64,000 nucleotides of DNA from Lates calcarifer (lineage: Eukaryota; Chordata; Actinopteri; Centropomidae), in NCBI RefSeq assembly GCF_001640805.2, contig NC_066848.1:21744159-21808158 (forward strand), in the 5' to 3' direction. The position numbers were made by a program, and so were the translations under genes. The notes beneath the pieces were generated by a model. It saw nothing but the letters and a program-made list of their open reading frames with translations. It was not told the DNA's origin and searched no databases. Within the stretch, counting starts at the first letter, position 1, and each line of letters opens with the position of its first letter. Of this stretch, positions 23,724 through 37,600 are shown in pieces.

Positions 23724-26370
23724 CAAGACACACCACTACCACCACCCTCTCATCATTAGTACCAACTCCACCATAACTGCTGTCACTCTGCATTGCTGCT
23801 GCTCCTCCCTGGCACACAAGGTATCATCCAACCAACAGACATACCTGACCCAGCCAGGTTCACACAGTGTCTGCAGAGATCCATATCACAGAGAAGTCCA
23901 GCCAGCTTCAGATTAGGTGATAAACTCACTTTCCTTTCACTCCAAGGATGTTTTTACTCCAGTGTAGCAGTACAGCCAGTTTTCTATGTTCCAAAACAAA
24001 AGCTTGTGTGTATATTCACTGGTTCATTTGAATTTGATGATTTGAAGACAAAACATCCTGTGGGTTTGGAATGGACCCAGTGACTATATCAAGATAAGCT
24101 ATGTTAAGTGGTCTGAACCCAAACAAAACCCATCACCCACTGATTTTAAAAAGGACAACCTACAGCTTGGAAAAAGTCCATCTACTCCCAGCTTCAGTTC
24201 ACCTGACAGCTGCCATCTGGACCATCACAGCATGAAGGGCTACCTCCATGGAAATGAGTTTGAAACACCTTGAAGCCTGCTGTCTTTAAACCCCTCACCA
24301 GTAGTTCTGGTCTCTGACCCTGCTAGGAGTCACTTGCTAGGAAGTCCTGACTGTTACTACTTGGTTGATGCTCAGCCTGAGAAACAGTGAGCAGGGGTGC
24401 AGGCTCCAGTTTCTTCTACAGAGTGGTCTGCAGTGACCAACTTTGACCTAGAAGATTTACTTTTTACATGTCTTACATACAGTAGATAGGTAGCAAGAGC
24501 AAGCTGTAAAGCATTTTGCTAAGAAATTAAGAGTATAGAGTATAAAACACAACACAGCTCCTCTATTCAAGCAGCACAGACAGGCTTGTTGACCAGAGCA
24601 GAGGAGTTTCTCCTGTTGCTCAGCTCTGCAGGAAATGAAAGGCTTTAAGGTGACTTAGTGACTGAGCAGCTTGAAGTGTGGTTGCATGGTAACACCTGCA
24701 ATACTACTGTCCCTGACATCTTCTAATGTTCACGGTCAGTAGATTAGAGGTTCCATTCAGGGCAGACTTAAGCCCAATTTATACTTTCGACATCTGCTTG
24801 TAGCAAAGTAAATTTCCTCCTCTGCCCTTGTCAATGAGGGCCTGCATGAACCATTTGCCCCAACAAACATATACACTCAGTTTGCAGGTTATTAGAAACA
24901 CCTAGCATAAAGTTGTCTAATCCATCAGTCCTGTAATAAATCCTTCTTGAGGGTTCTAATGTTCAGTTTGTTTTGAAACTGTTTTTTGGGAGGTGTTGGT
25001 TCGACTGTATGAGGTTGCAGTTTGTGGCACTTAGCAGAAACACGTCTTTGTGTTTCTGTGTAACACAGTACAGTTCCCGAGTCATGTTAGATTGTGTTAG
25101 TTTTACCAAATTGTTCCACTGTCTACATCTGTTTTGGACTATATTGGGCCTTTCAGCCAAATACTAATGCTGTGTGTAACCCTAACTTCTATACCAAATG
25201 TAGGTACAGTTAAACCCCAGGTTTCCTTGCCTCATTGTCATCTCAGTTCTTTGACTGAAGGCTCAGTCACAGATGTAGACACGAAAGCTTAAAGTTGTGG
25301 AAACTGCACATAGTGTGACTGGTCAGTCTTGATGTCAGATTCTAATGGCAGGTTGTTAGACTTGGCAAACAAAAGCTACTTATTAGAATACTTGTAAGAT
25401 TAATCAGGTTTTCTTTACTAATTTTTCTGTGGTCAAAGATTGAATTAAATATTCAGTGCACTTGAGTCTCTTTGTCAGTTGACTGCAGCAGTTGGTGTCT
25501 GGAGCTGCAAATACATAAGGATCCTTTAACTGGGTCCAAGAACAACTGGACTCATTGGTAAAGTGACCCCAAGAGCCAAATATGGAAGTGTTGAAGTTAG
25601 CAGAGCTGTCAGAGACAGCCAGCCAGCTTACATCTGGACCTGTGGGACTGATGAGCGCTTGTTCCTGTTAACTGTCACAATTCCGATACAGCAACACCAA
25701 AAGGAAGCTTCATAGGCTGACATCTGATACAAATCCTGGAAGCTGAACCATAACTCATCCATTACTCTCAATTCCATTCACTGAAGACAACAGAGAGACC
25801 TAAACCTAAGAGACGACAGACTTATAGGTTTGTTTCATGTGCAGCTTGAACACATCACTTTGCAACAATGAAGAAAGGATGTCCATGTCCCTAATAGCTC
25901 AAAATGCCAATAATACCCTCATCAACTTAACAGTATGTTAACGTTTACAATAAAAAGACTTAAGCAGCCCATTCACTGTCACCCCCAAAAGCAGACAGTT
26001 CCTGTTTTTTATTCGTGTGAATATTTGCACTTGTTAACATTTTTTTTCTATCAGATTGCTCTGTTGATATTAGCTGGAAGAAAAATTCTGAAAGGGTGGA
26101 AGTGCTGGATCGAGGTCTAACCTCCATTTTACAGTTACCTGCTTCTTCAACTCTTGCTACAAGGAATATTTTTATGATGCATCTGCCAAGATAGATGAGT
26201 ATAAAAAGATATATTTTTGGAAAATATTTCCGTTTCAAACCACTGGACTAATATCAGACATGGGTCAGATATGTGTCTGCAACCTTTCTGGGATACTGAA
26301 GTTGATTTATAAACTTGAATTGCTGTTAACACATGTGTACACACACACGTACACAATAAACTTGTACAGG
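23724..26370 (+). other. rnf166 3'UTR and downstream flank
   Basis: Unique-looking sequence follows the rnf166 stop. Candidate polyadenylation signals AATAAA are at 24935-24940 (1.2 kb of UTR), about 25948 and about 26355. Which one is used cannot be told from DNA. No further coding exon was found. Confidence 0.45.
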
Positions 26371-29300
26371 ACTAGAGACAATGGGACTGGTTGAACAGAG
26401 CTGTTTTCTGTAATTTAACCAATAGATGGCAGTCCTTCTCCAGTCATGCAGAGCACGCATAGCCATACAGAAGCCAACATACACATACACATAGAAATAT
26501 ATGGAGGCAGGTTGTGGAGAAAATAGGAAAGCTAACTTTATGTAATGTTTCCACAGAAGGATGCATCCATCATTTGCACTTTAATTCATTCAGTTTTTTA
26601 ATAATAGTTGAAATTCATTTTGTATAATCTTAACTCTTGTTTAATGTTTTTGCAATTCAATTTCATTGCAGAATGAGTGTTCTGTTTTAAAAAAAATGCT
26701 GACAAAGATCTTGTAAATTGTTTTATTTGTATTACAGAAATGTCAAATATTTGTTGACTTAGTACTTAATTTAAATGGGCAGCATGTGCCATTTTTTTCT
26801 TCCAATAATGTTTTTGTTGTCAAAATAATTAGAAATGACTGAGAATGCTCTTTATGCAAAGCAAAGCTTACAAAGCAAAGCACCCACAGTGAACACAGGA
26901 TGGATTCCGTGGTGAAGGCCATGTGAAGAAAACCTGTTGTCTTGTGTTCAGGTCATTGTGTGATGAAGGTTGACGGTGGGAAAGATTCCCGTATTTATGA
27001 CTTGAGAGCATTCACATCAGCTGATGACTGAAACAGCTGTATGATTGCAGATTTGGTCCTGTGAGGGTTAAAAATACTTTGCTTTGACAACATAGATTTC
27101 CATTCTTAGAGATTGGGTTTAATTACCTTGAATGATGAGCTTTGGCTAATGACAGTGCCATGTTGGATAGATCAAAACTTGCAGAAAAAAGAGTTTCCCA
27201 GTCGCACTTGCAGCCCCAGTGTTATCTGGGTTATCTTATTGTGGTAACGCCAATATAATATGAATGCAGCATTATCTCAGATCTCAGAATTCTGTCAGAA
27301 TGCACAGATTACAGGAGAATTGAGGTGTCTTCATACTGATCATGAAGTTTTGCATTCCTTGTACTTATTTTTTATTTTGCCCAGAACAGATAGTAATGGA
27401 CTGTGTAGATGTTAGCTGTCTGATGTCAAATGACTCATTTCTGTCATTTTCCACCACACTCCCCTTAGTTTCTCTTGTCTTTGTACATGAACTAGTTATA
27501 ATAGTTATAAACTGTTGGGATAAGCCCAAATCCTTTGGTCATTTTTTCATGTGTTATTTCACCTTAATTTGTGAAATCTATGAATTGATTTAAAAGGTGC
27601 TGCACCACCCTAAAAATTAACTTCAAATTCAGTCTGAACACACCTCTCTGATACTGAAAAATCCAAATGGAAAAAGTCTCAATTCTGCTATCTTTTTCTC
27701 AAAATCTAATATTTCCTCTTCAAAATTCAAAGCTATTGTGAAGTTCAGGAAAAACAGATAACTGATTATATTAGTATAGGGAAATATTGCACAGGGAAAA
27801 GATTCATCTCTAAACTGGTGTCAGTATTCCTCTTCCATAAACTGCATATCATACTGAAAATATAAAAATGGAAATCTTTCACATAAATGAAAGCCATTTT
27901 TAATATTTGAGTCGGTTCCCACCCACTTGCCTCATACAAATACAATTCTTTCTTTTGTTCATTGTTTTTTATATTCGTGTTATAGCAGCCTTTTCTAGAT
28001 GTTTGTTACCTGATGCTTGTTCACAGCACTCTTACCTCTGTAGCAGAATTCTTAGATTCTTATTTTGTTACAGTTTGTGTACTCCACATTTATCAATGTC
28101 TATCTGCACTCTTCAGTTAAACACATTTTCCAAGAAATGTAAATAACCTGTTTTTGTGCTGTTACATTTACTGTTTTGTGAAACTGTTCCTGCTGATGTT
28201 TAGAGGCAGCTGTACAGGTTTACAGTAACTCAGCTCACATACAAAGAGGTTCTGGCCGTCTAGGTTAGCTTAATAGCTGGGTATCTGTTTTCTGGTAATT
28301 CACTTGTTGGTTTATTGTCTGTTTCCTCAGTGAGGAAACACAAAGGAAAGGAAACATTCTAAAAAGATTGTATCTCTCCCCACCTGACTTGGCTACCTGA
28401 CTGCCCAGGGCTCATATTAACTTTAGGGTACGTTTTGACAATAACCAAGGTCTGTGGATGTTATCACCATTTCTTCACTACAAAGGGAATGCTGCATGGC
28501 TAGTATAGAGAGAAGGCTTACAGTGATTACAGCGACCACACTCTTTCATTGTACAGATGAGATAACGTGAGTATTGTTTTATGATAGGCGGGAGGAATCC
28601 ACCTATCCTTTAAATGTTGCTAACTAGCCAGCAGGGTCATTTAGCATGCTAATGCTACCTGCGACTGGCACAGCAGCCACTGTGTTTAGCCTGCTAATTA
28701 CATTATCTAAACCACTGTTACCCAATAGCTGTTACTAGCTTAGAACCTCCAACTTCACGTAACTTCAAGTATAACTGTAGCCTGCTTGATCCAGATGGCT
28801 AACAGGGTGTCAGGGAACCAAGTGAAGTCAGTCTATAGTAAAATGCTATGGCACTATACAGCTGAAGTGAGTCAGGTATCTTTACCTTATGGATCCAGAT
28901 TGTTGATGAAGTTCAGCAGTCAAAGCTGCTCTTTGATAGTCATATCTTGACCTGCCGGCTCCTTTAAAGGGCCTCACAACTTTTTCACATTAAGGTCAGT
29001 TTACTCGTCATGGTGAGGCCTACTCTGTTGAAACGGATATCTTCTCTGGCTTTGGAGGGGGCAGCCTGATCTCTTGGGAAGTTGGAGAAGGAGAAAATAC
29101 ATGGTAAAAGTGAAACCATGACCAAAACCTTAATCCCAAAGCACAGGAGTAAAACTGAAAAGAAGGCTTAGGCGGGCTTAGGGTTAGGTGGGTAACATTT
29201 TCATGTTAATTACACAAAAATAACCATTTGTGTTATTGGGTAAAAACAAAACAAACCCTGGAACCCCTTGCCAGAAATAATTCCTAAAAGTACATTTAAA

Positions 29301-31612
29301 GTACATTCAAACCATTACACTGACTTGAGACTAAACTGATTCAACTTCTCACTCTGAAGTGGAATTCACTGAGGTCGTATTTGTGTGGAAAGGGATGTTT
29401 GAAGACAAATGTTTAAAGAGCAGATATGTCCATCTAAAGTCTGCCTTCAGTGTGACTCAATATGCATTCTTTTTAAACATAGTAATAATACCAATAAGAA
29501 GTGCTGGCAGTGACACTGCTGCTGGAGATGATGCTGTCTTGATTTTCCAGCTGTTCACTGCTTGGGGTTTTTCAAAACACTATTAAGATTTTTTGTAGCA
29601 TTTTTTTTTTTTGCCCTTAAATAAAATAGAAAAACCTAAGATATTGTTGTAGTGTTTTTATTACGTGGTCTTAAAAATGGGCAGCAACTTGGTTTGTTGC
29701 AAGGACATCACTACTCTAAAAATGGATGCTAATAACATTAATGCTCTATCATACTGTAGGTCAAGGCTGCATAAGTTTAAATAAGGTCACACACAAACAG
29801 TTGTAAATACATCACAAACCATGCAAAGAATAAAGCCAAACTGAAACTGGAAGAGATAGGATTATGACAATTGAAAAGAGCATTTTCAAAGTGAGAAAAA
29901 GGGATAAAATATTTGTGAATAGTAACTGAATAGTAAACTGTATTTTTTAATGATAGTTATTTCAAAATTTGCTATTAGTAATTGCTTAATTTAGTCTTTT
30001 CTGGAGGAGATGATGGAAGTGAATGGAGACAAACAGAGTTTGTGGATTATTCATAGTAACCAGGACTCTATGTGAGCACCACACATGAGATTCCATTCAC
30101 CTCCACTGTGTAGGGCTGGGGGCAGAAGTCTCACAGATGGATATCTTCAAACGTGGACACATAAAACCAAAGCACAAAGAGTAATTGAGGAAATGTGTAT
30201 TTTGTAATTTAGGGAAACTAAACCTTAATAGATTATTTAACAGTACAAAAGATTCACAAAGTAGAGATGGCTGCAAAGGCATACAAATACACACTGCTCT
30301 GGTCATGGTGGAAAAAGAGGCGGGGGTGTAATGGCTTGGTTTGGCATAGTTAGAAATGTTAGCACGCAGCACCTGTTGCAACCTCACTGGGCTGCACAGA
30401 TATACCCAGCTCCATCTCTCCTGTCTGCCCTGCCACCCACCCCACAAATCAACTCTGTTCTTCTCACTGCTGCTACATGAAAATGACCACACACACACTC
30501 ATGGTGGCATTGTTGAGTATACACTTAAATTAACATTTTGAGTTCTACCCTGTGTTTTGCCAGCAACATTATTGAACTTCTGGCCTAAAGGTTTTCTTTT
30601 TTAAGATTTCTATGGTTTTTATTAGAGTCTTCCGTGCAAAGGAAGCCTAAGACGACAATTTCAGGAGTACACACTGAAGGTTGTAAACAATCATTTACTT
30701 AATAATGTTTTGGTTACAGCTGACATTGTATTTCATTTATGTTTCCTGTAATATCTGCCTGCAACAACTAAATTATGAAAAATGTTATGTTTAGGCAACT
30801 CAAAGCACCTGATTAAGGGTAGAAAGATTGTGGTCTAGGTTAAATATTTAAAAAGTCAGTGGTGACATGGGACACCACTTTTTAGTATTTCACCAAAACC
30901 AAAACCACCAGCTTTCCTCACACAAAGTGTTTAAGTAGTCCATACCTAAACCTCCCTACACATAAATTTGCATCTGGAAATCATATGTACATCATATTAT
31001 TGTTGTCTTCCTCTCACCCCTCCCCTTTAACCTGCTTTAGAGGAGAACTTCATTTATTTTACACACCAGCCTGTGCCAGGTGTAGAATGTTTCTAAAGGA
31101 AATAAAGTGATGATGTCATCAGCATCATCTGAGCTTGGGCTTGAAGACTACAGAGTCATGACAGAAAGCCTGACAAAGGGAGCGTGGGCTTTGAAAGATG
31201 TTAACCAGCAAGGGAGTGTCTGACCAAAACATGCTGTTTACTGCATTATGGGAATATAGAATCCAGTGTGTTTGGAGCTTGACCCATACAAGGGAACAAA
31301 AGTCAGGATATCTAAACCTCTGTTATTTTGATTGTGACCATTCTATTGTGAGTTTCCAGACTTTACAGAGGTGCAATAAGAAGTTTATTTTGACTTAGTC
31401 CAACACATACTGTCCTGCTGCTCCAAATACACATTAGAGCACTAGAACATATATAATTATATAACCACACACCTGCATGCCTATGCACTGAAAGGTTCAA
31501 CCAGCATTCATATCACTTTCAGTCATAAACACAAATGTTCTCTCTGCTGCCCCTCATCTGACTTCACCGCAGCATCTGACCTTCTCCATCCTTCAACCCC
31601 AATTAGCATGCA

Positions 31613-31613
<1 letters not shown>

Positions 31614-31648
<35 letters not shown>

Positions 31649-31649
31649 A

Positions 31650-31691
<42 letters not shown>
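31614..31691. repeat. Head-to-head CA and TG tracts
   Basis: A 33-base CA tract (31614-31646) and a 40-base TG tract (31652-31691) are separated by five bases. Together they form a near-perfect inverted repeat able to fold into a long hairpin or cruciform. Confidence 0.95.
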
Positions 31692-31692
<1 letters not shown>

Positions 31693-32267
31693 CAGATGTC
31701 TTGATAACAAGTGTCATTTTCAGGGTATCAGAGGACTTTATGGAAACACTAACTCACTGTGGAAAATAATTCGCTGGCCATTGTGTCTGTTACTTCCCCA
31801 CCCTAAACACACACACACACTCACACACATGTGTTTTACTGTATCCGCTGGCCTAATATTGTAGCCTAATAATAGGCCTCATGTCCTGACAGCGGCTAAA
31901 TCTGGCAGTGCTGTCTTGTATTACTGACACACTGTAGAGCTGCCCTCATGCCTAATATAACAGCTTTCCATGTATTTATAGACCTGCCGGGAGTTAGAAT
32001 AGCATCTGAGTGTATTGAAAATGAACCTGGTTTACTGGTTGGGAATATTTAGACCTTGTTCCACAGACAGTTACTATTCAAAGCATTCCATTACATCACA
32101 ACACAGCCATTCTGGTGGGCAAACAACAGGTGCTCATACTCATACTACAGGTGTAGGGCAGGGCAAGTGTTTACAGCATTGTGACAGCGATTCAAGAATC
32201 TCTGCTGCTGATGGAAAACCTTGTATCATCGTTTTATTAAACTGCACACTGTCACACAGGAAAATAT

Positions 32268-32340
32268 ACACCAATCAGCCATAACATTAAAACCACTGAC
32301 AGGTGAAATGAACAACATTCATGATTTCATTACAATACAA
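32268..32340 (+). mobile_element. DNA-transposon terminal fragment
   Basis: Contains ACACCAATCAGCCATAACAT and AACCACTGACAGGTGAAATG. The same end, in reverse complement, closes the transposase remnant at 13020-13290. Only about 70-100 bases are present. Confidence 0.55.
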
Positions 32341-33230
32341 TCTTCTGCTGGGAAGCCTTGACTGATAATGAATTGATAAATATAGATTTAAGAATTTCTC
32401 AAGGCAGCAATCTGGGGTCACCCTTATTCTTCTTGCATGTTACCTTTACTTCATGACTTCAGTTCATGTCACGTCTGAGCTCACCTCAAGTATCAAGAAT
32501 TAAGGATCTTTATTGTAATTGTGTAAGACAACAAAACAGCAAAGCATCTCCTGGAGCCATGATATAATCAAATAGTAACTACGAGTAAAGCACATAAAAA
32601 TGCTCAGCGCATATTTACACTCAGTTATCAGTAGTAATTGCAGTGCAAATTGGTCAGGTAGTATTTTCAGTCATTTGTGTTGTGAGTGGGATTTTGATTT
32701 TCTTACTTCTGCAACAGGACCAGGAGGCACTGGTTTCATTTTGGCTCTGTTGTTCACTGTAGGTGGAATCCTCTTCGTTATGTGCATGATATATAACCAT
32801 ACAGTATGTCTGCTGAACCAACAATACATTTCCTAAACCTACATCAAGAAATAATTTTGATGAGTAGGATGTTAATATCTGGAATAGCAGTGACACAAAA
32901 TAACCACCAGATGCATCTCAGTGTAACTCCCCAGCTGTGGAAGAAGTGTTGGGTGGCCCCCATGTCACTGATATCTCATCCTCTACAACCTCTATGAGGA
33001 AGCCAAATGGTTTTGCTTATGCTAATGAAATGTATTTCATATGGAGGCATATGATGACTTCTGATGAGAATAAATTGGCCTGATGAGAATGTATCTGTTT
33101 ACAAAGAAATTAAAAGTTTGGATTCTCATTTCCACTAAAGATGACTTCCTGTCTATGAGCTTTCTAACATTTGTTCCCTCATGCTGTCACACTGTAATGT
33201 ACTGAGACAAGTAGCTACATAAAAAGGTCA

Positions 33231-34635
33231 GGACTTTATTTTTATCAAGTCTACAAAAATATACATAAGTCTTCTAACAGAACATTAAGTTTTCCATTAT
33301 TCCTAACAATTTATTCACTCAGTTTAGAATAATTTCAAACAAAATGCAATTTTAAATGGAAACAAAACTTTATGACAATCTTGATGTGATTCACTGCTTA
33401 CTTAACTGAACACTCAGTGTGCTACTTGCTCCTCCAACTGAGACAGAAGCCTGACCTGTTGTGATTAAGTCTAACATGCCCACCAATTGCTTCAGTTTAA
33501 AAAAACAAAACAAAATTTTGTATCTCAGTGTTTTTCCTCATTTGATCTTGATCACCAGGTCTTCCTGAGTTTATGTGATGCAGGATGGTCATTAAGGCAA
33601 TACAAACATTGCTTCAGCTGTTTGTAAGGGTGACTTTAAGGTATAGCTCATACAGTGCAAAATACTATACTCAGTAATCCCCATGACAACACTTTGAGTG
33701 CATGCTCATTTTTCTCTGTTTTGCTCAGCGCGCCTTTCTCAGACAGAAAAATTAGATACCCATCATATGCCATAGTCTATGCTGAACCTACTGTGAACCT
33801 CCTCACTAAGCTACGGGGAGATACCACAAGGGGACTCCAAGAACTGAGACTGAGCTGTGCTCTCCGACAAGTTTCTACAGGCAAACTGTTGAGAGTGGGG
33901 ATATGAAGCAAGTTGAAGACTCTTTTAGTGACACACAACAAAGACATCTGCACTCTAATCACCATTTCTATCAAAGTGAATGAATAAACATAAGTAATTA
34001 CGTAAGTAATCAAAACCTACACAGAAGACATAAACAATGGGACACAGGTTAATTCCACCTCAAAACATCAAGCATGTTTAATGGCCAGGATGTCTCATAT
34101 GAGGTCAGGAGCATGGGATGAAGATCCCATCATAGCAAGGGAGCCACAAGACTCCATAATGACTGAGACAGTATAGCAGGCATTTGGCTAAATTGTGACC
34201 TACTAGTGCTAGTCAGTCAGTTCTAAGATCATCGCACCAGGCCATAGGAGTAATATCAACATACATTCCTGGCCATTTCATTGATGCTGACTCAGCTGTA
34301 TCAGTGTGTGATTTTGTAAACACTTTATACACATACACTTGGGTAACTAAGTAAATGGCTTCTGACAGGAAATTACAGATGTTAATGCACAATTTTGTCA
34401 TGCTTGTTCTGGAAAATAATAGTCTTGATGAGGACCAAAGGCAGTCATCAAGTCAAAGTGTCATCAAATGACAGCTTTTTTCCCCACCGCTCAGGCCTAG
34501 GGTTTTGTGATCCACACACCAAGTTATGCAAAGATACAAATGAGTCTTTGGAGACCATCCCAAGGACACTGTTGTTCAGCCAGCAGCAAGACTTCACAGA
34601 AGTTTATTTTGGAGAAGGTTAGAGTTTACAGGCTG
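33231..34635 (-). other. snai3 3'UTR region
   Basis: Downstream of the snai3 stop there are AATAAA signals on the minus strand at 34603-34608 (only about 28 bases after the stop) and at about 33236-33241 (1.4 kb). The more distant one fits a usual Snail-family 3'UTR better. No coding exon was found here. Confidence 0.4.
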
Positions 34636-37600
34636 TCAGGACACAGGGCAGCCTGCCTCTTGGTGCTTGGCTAACAGTGAGATCCTGGAGAAGGTCTTGA
34701 AACAGCTTGCACACTGGTACTTTTTCACTTCAGAGTGGGTTTGGAGATGAGCTCGCAGGTTGGATCGGTCAGCAAAAGCTCGGCTACAATGGAGGCACGA
34801 GAACGGTTTCTCTCCTGTAGAAGATACACAGACCCATGTTAGTGACATGTTAATGACAGGGGGTTGTATACTCCTGTTTTTATCCATGAACCCTCTGAAC
34901 AATCACAACCCCATTCAGACCAACACAGTGACAGGATATAAGACTAGAGAAGTCAGATTTGAGGCCTGCTCAGTGAACATGGACAGATTATAACGTATAG
35001 ACAGCTGGGTGTATTGTATTACACTTTTGAATAAGATTTGCCTTCAACTGTTGGTGTTATGTACCTGTAGATGTGACACAAAAGAATACTTTCTGAATAA
35101 TCCTGTGTGAAAGACAGAGCAAGTTTCATGTGTTTTGACCTTAAATGTTTAAAATGAAACTGATGTAAAGATATTTATCAGCTTCATGGAAGTGTTCTGT
35201 ATTCCTGACAGCTTGTTCTTTATGTTATCTGACACTTCAGATATTGAGAGTCAGAAAAAAGGCAGTTTTTTTAAAGATTTGCTCACACCTGAGTGGCTTA
35301 CATTTGGTTACACCATTTGAAGAAATTTTATGGTTTAAAAAATGTCAGGAGAGACTCTTGACCCTTGGAAATGTTCAAATCATGACATAAAGGGACCCAT
35401 GCGCTATGCCACACATAACAAGTTGTTTTGTGTCCAGTTATGGTCTTGTATCTCTTTGTGGTCCTTTTGTGCCTTTTGATTGAGGCCTGTGGCTTTCAAT
35501 CAAGACATATTGAGAGTCACTCTATATAGAAGCTCTGACCCTGGGCTCCCTGATCTCTTGGGCCCCTGGGCCTGTGCCCAGTGGGCCTGTTCAGTAATCC
35601 AGCAATGTTAATGAACACACAGTATCTTTAATTATGGCTGCATCTGACATTTCTGTAACTCTCCCTCTTTACACAGTGACTGGCCAGATGTGTGGAGGTA
35701 GTAGGTAGGGTTAAAACTTCCCACGCAAACCTTCCAGTCTTAAAATAATGTAGAATTGCACTTCCACATTTAGATGACTCATGAAAGGGAGATTTTGTTG
35801 TCTTGACTTTTAATCCCTGGCATGACTCAAGATCAAAAACACTAGATCCTACATACACCAATGGTATTTTTGCCTTAGATACTCCCTTCTTCTTAAATGT
35901 TCACCCATGCCTCCAGTTGGTAATACAGCTTTATGTTATACATTTGAAGTCTCTATGCCCACACTGACATAAGCCTGATGACATCACCATGCTGTCATCA
36001 GACTTGACAAAGCTTGACAAAGCTCCTCCAGAAACACAGAGGACATTATACAGCTGTTTTCACAGACTGAGCAGCATTTACCACAACTAGTAAGCTGACC
36101 TTGATGTGTACAATTTGTGGAGTGCTCCTTCCTAATGAGCTGCAGACATCATTAAATGTGTCAGTGTGTCTGTGTGTGTCACTGACCTGTGTGTGTGCGA
36201 ATATGTCCTTGAAGCAGCCAGGGTCTGGAGAAGGCCTTGCCACAGATTTTACACACACAGGGCAGTGTGTGTGTCCTGATGTGCATCTTGAGTGCTCCCA
36301 AGCTGACATACTCCTTCTCACAGTACTTACAGCTAAAGTACTTCTTACTGCTCCACTCACACTGGAGCTGCTTATGTTTGGCAAGGCCTGAGAAGCTCAA
36401 GTACTCTTTATGACAATCCAAACACTCAAAGCTCTCCTGGCTGCTGCTGCCTGGAGGGACAGAGGGAAAGAGGGCCAGGAGAGGGAGGGACGGAGGGAGG
36501 AGGCTCTCTCTAATCCTGTGGTCTCCCGTAACACACTGGATTTCCAAATCTACTTTGGTACAGGATTCTGCTGGTTTATAGGCCACTGCAGGGCTTCTAC
36601 TGTAAGCCTCTGAAGAGGGGCCTAAAATGGAGAGTGGGGAGGCATTTGGAAGGGATGGAAGGCGCAATCTGGCTGCTCTGAGAGAGAGAGCACAGAAAGA
36701 AGAAGAGAGAGGCTGGGCTCTCTGCTGCAGCCGCGGGCTCTGGGCTGGACGATGATGATGAGGGGGGATGTCACTGTGCAGCAGAGTGTCTTCATGGGTG
36801 CTGCAGTGGGCCTCTGTGGAATATGCACACACACACACACATTTGTTAGTACTATCTTTGTGATGACTCCTACTGACATGCATTGCCCCTTACCCTAACC
36901 TTAGGCCTAATCCTAACCCTTACCCGAACCTAAACCTCATTCAAACCTTAAATAGGCCATATTAATAACAATTTTGACATTATGTCAAAGAAATCTATGT
37001 GTTGTGTTGCACAGAAGTTCATATGACAAGCAGCTAGCCCCAACATGACTTGTAATACTGCTTTAGTACACCCTCTTTGAATTCTGTGGTTTTACATATC
37101 AGGACATAATAAAAACCATCTGGTCCTTAGCAGGTAATTAGGTAAATAATTAGGTAAATAATCCTCAGGTGAACAACAACACATGAGATATTACATGTAT
37201 ATGTCATGTCATGACACATATTACGTTGAGTCATTATTTATTTAACAAAAACTAGCCCAAAATGCAGGAGCAGTGTGTGAAAAATTAAGCACACCCTTGC
37301 TGCCTCCACAGGAATTAAGAGGGTAAACAGCAGCCAGGTGCTGCTGATCAAATGCCCTTGATTAACTCATCATCAGTGTGATCACCTCTATAAAAGCAGA
37401 AGTCTTGGTAGTTTCCCAGTCTGGAGCATTCTATTGTGTGTTACCACAATGCCAAGGAGGAAAGACATCAGTAATGGTAAATGGACTGTACTTATATAGC
37501 GCTTTTCTAGTCTTTTCGACCACTCAAAGCGCTTTACACTACAGATCACATTCACCCATTCACACACATTCACACAGCACATATTCTATATATTAATGTG

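Larger units (their letters stand above)
26371..33230. other. rnf166-snai3 intergenic region, no gene seen
   Basis: About 7 kb of AT-rich DNA with microsatellites and one small transposon fragment, listed separately. No reading frame resembling a known protein and no splice-linked exons were found. The longest open frame (133 codons, about 30097-30498, minus) shows no domain and includes cysteine/serine-rich chance-like sequence. Regulatory elements for snai3 may lie here but cannot be picked out without cross-species comparison. Confidence 0.5.

Noticed and set aside
30097..30498. 133-codon open frame, minus strand
   Set aside because: No domain, no splice partners, composition not protein-like.
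36890..36945. CCCTAACC-like stretch as an interstitial telomere
   Set aside because: Units are irregular and not TTAGGG arrays. They fit the dispersed repeat at 39330-39650.
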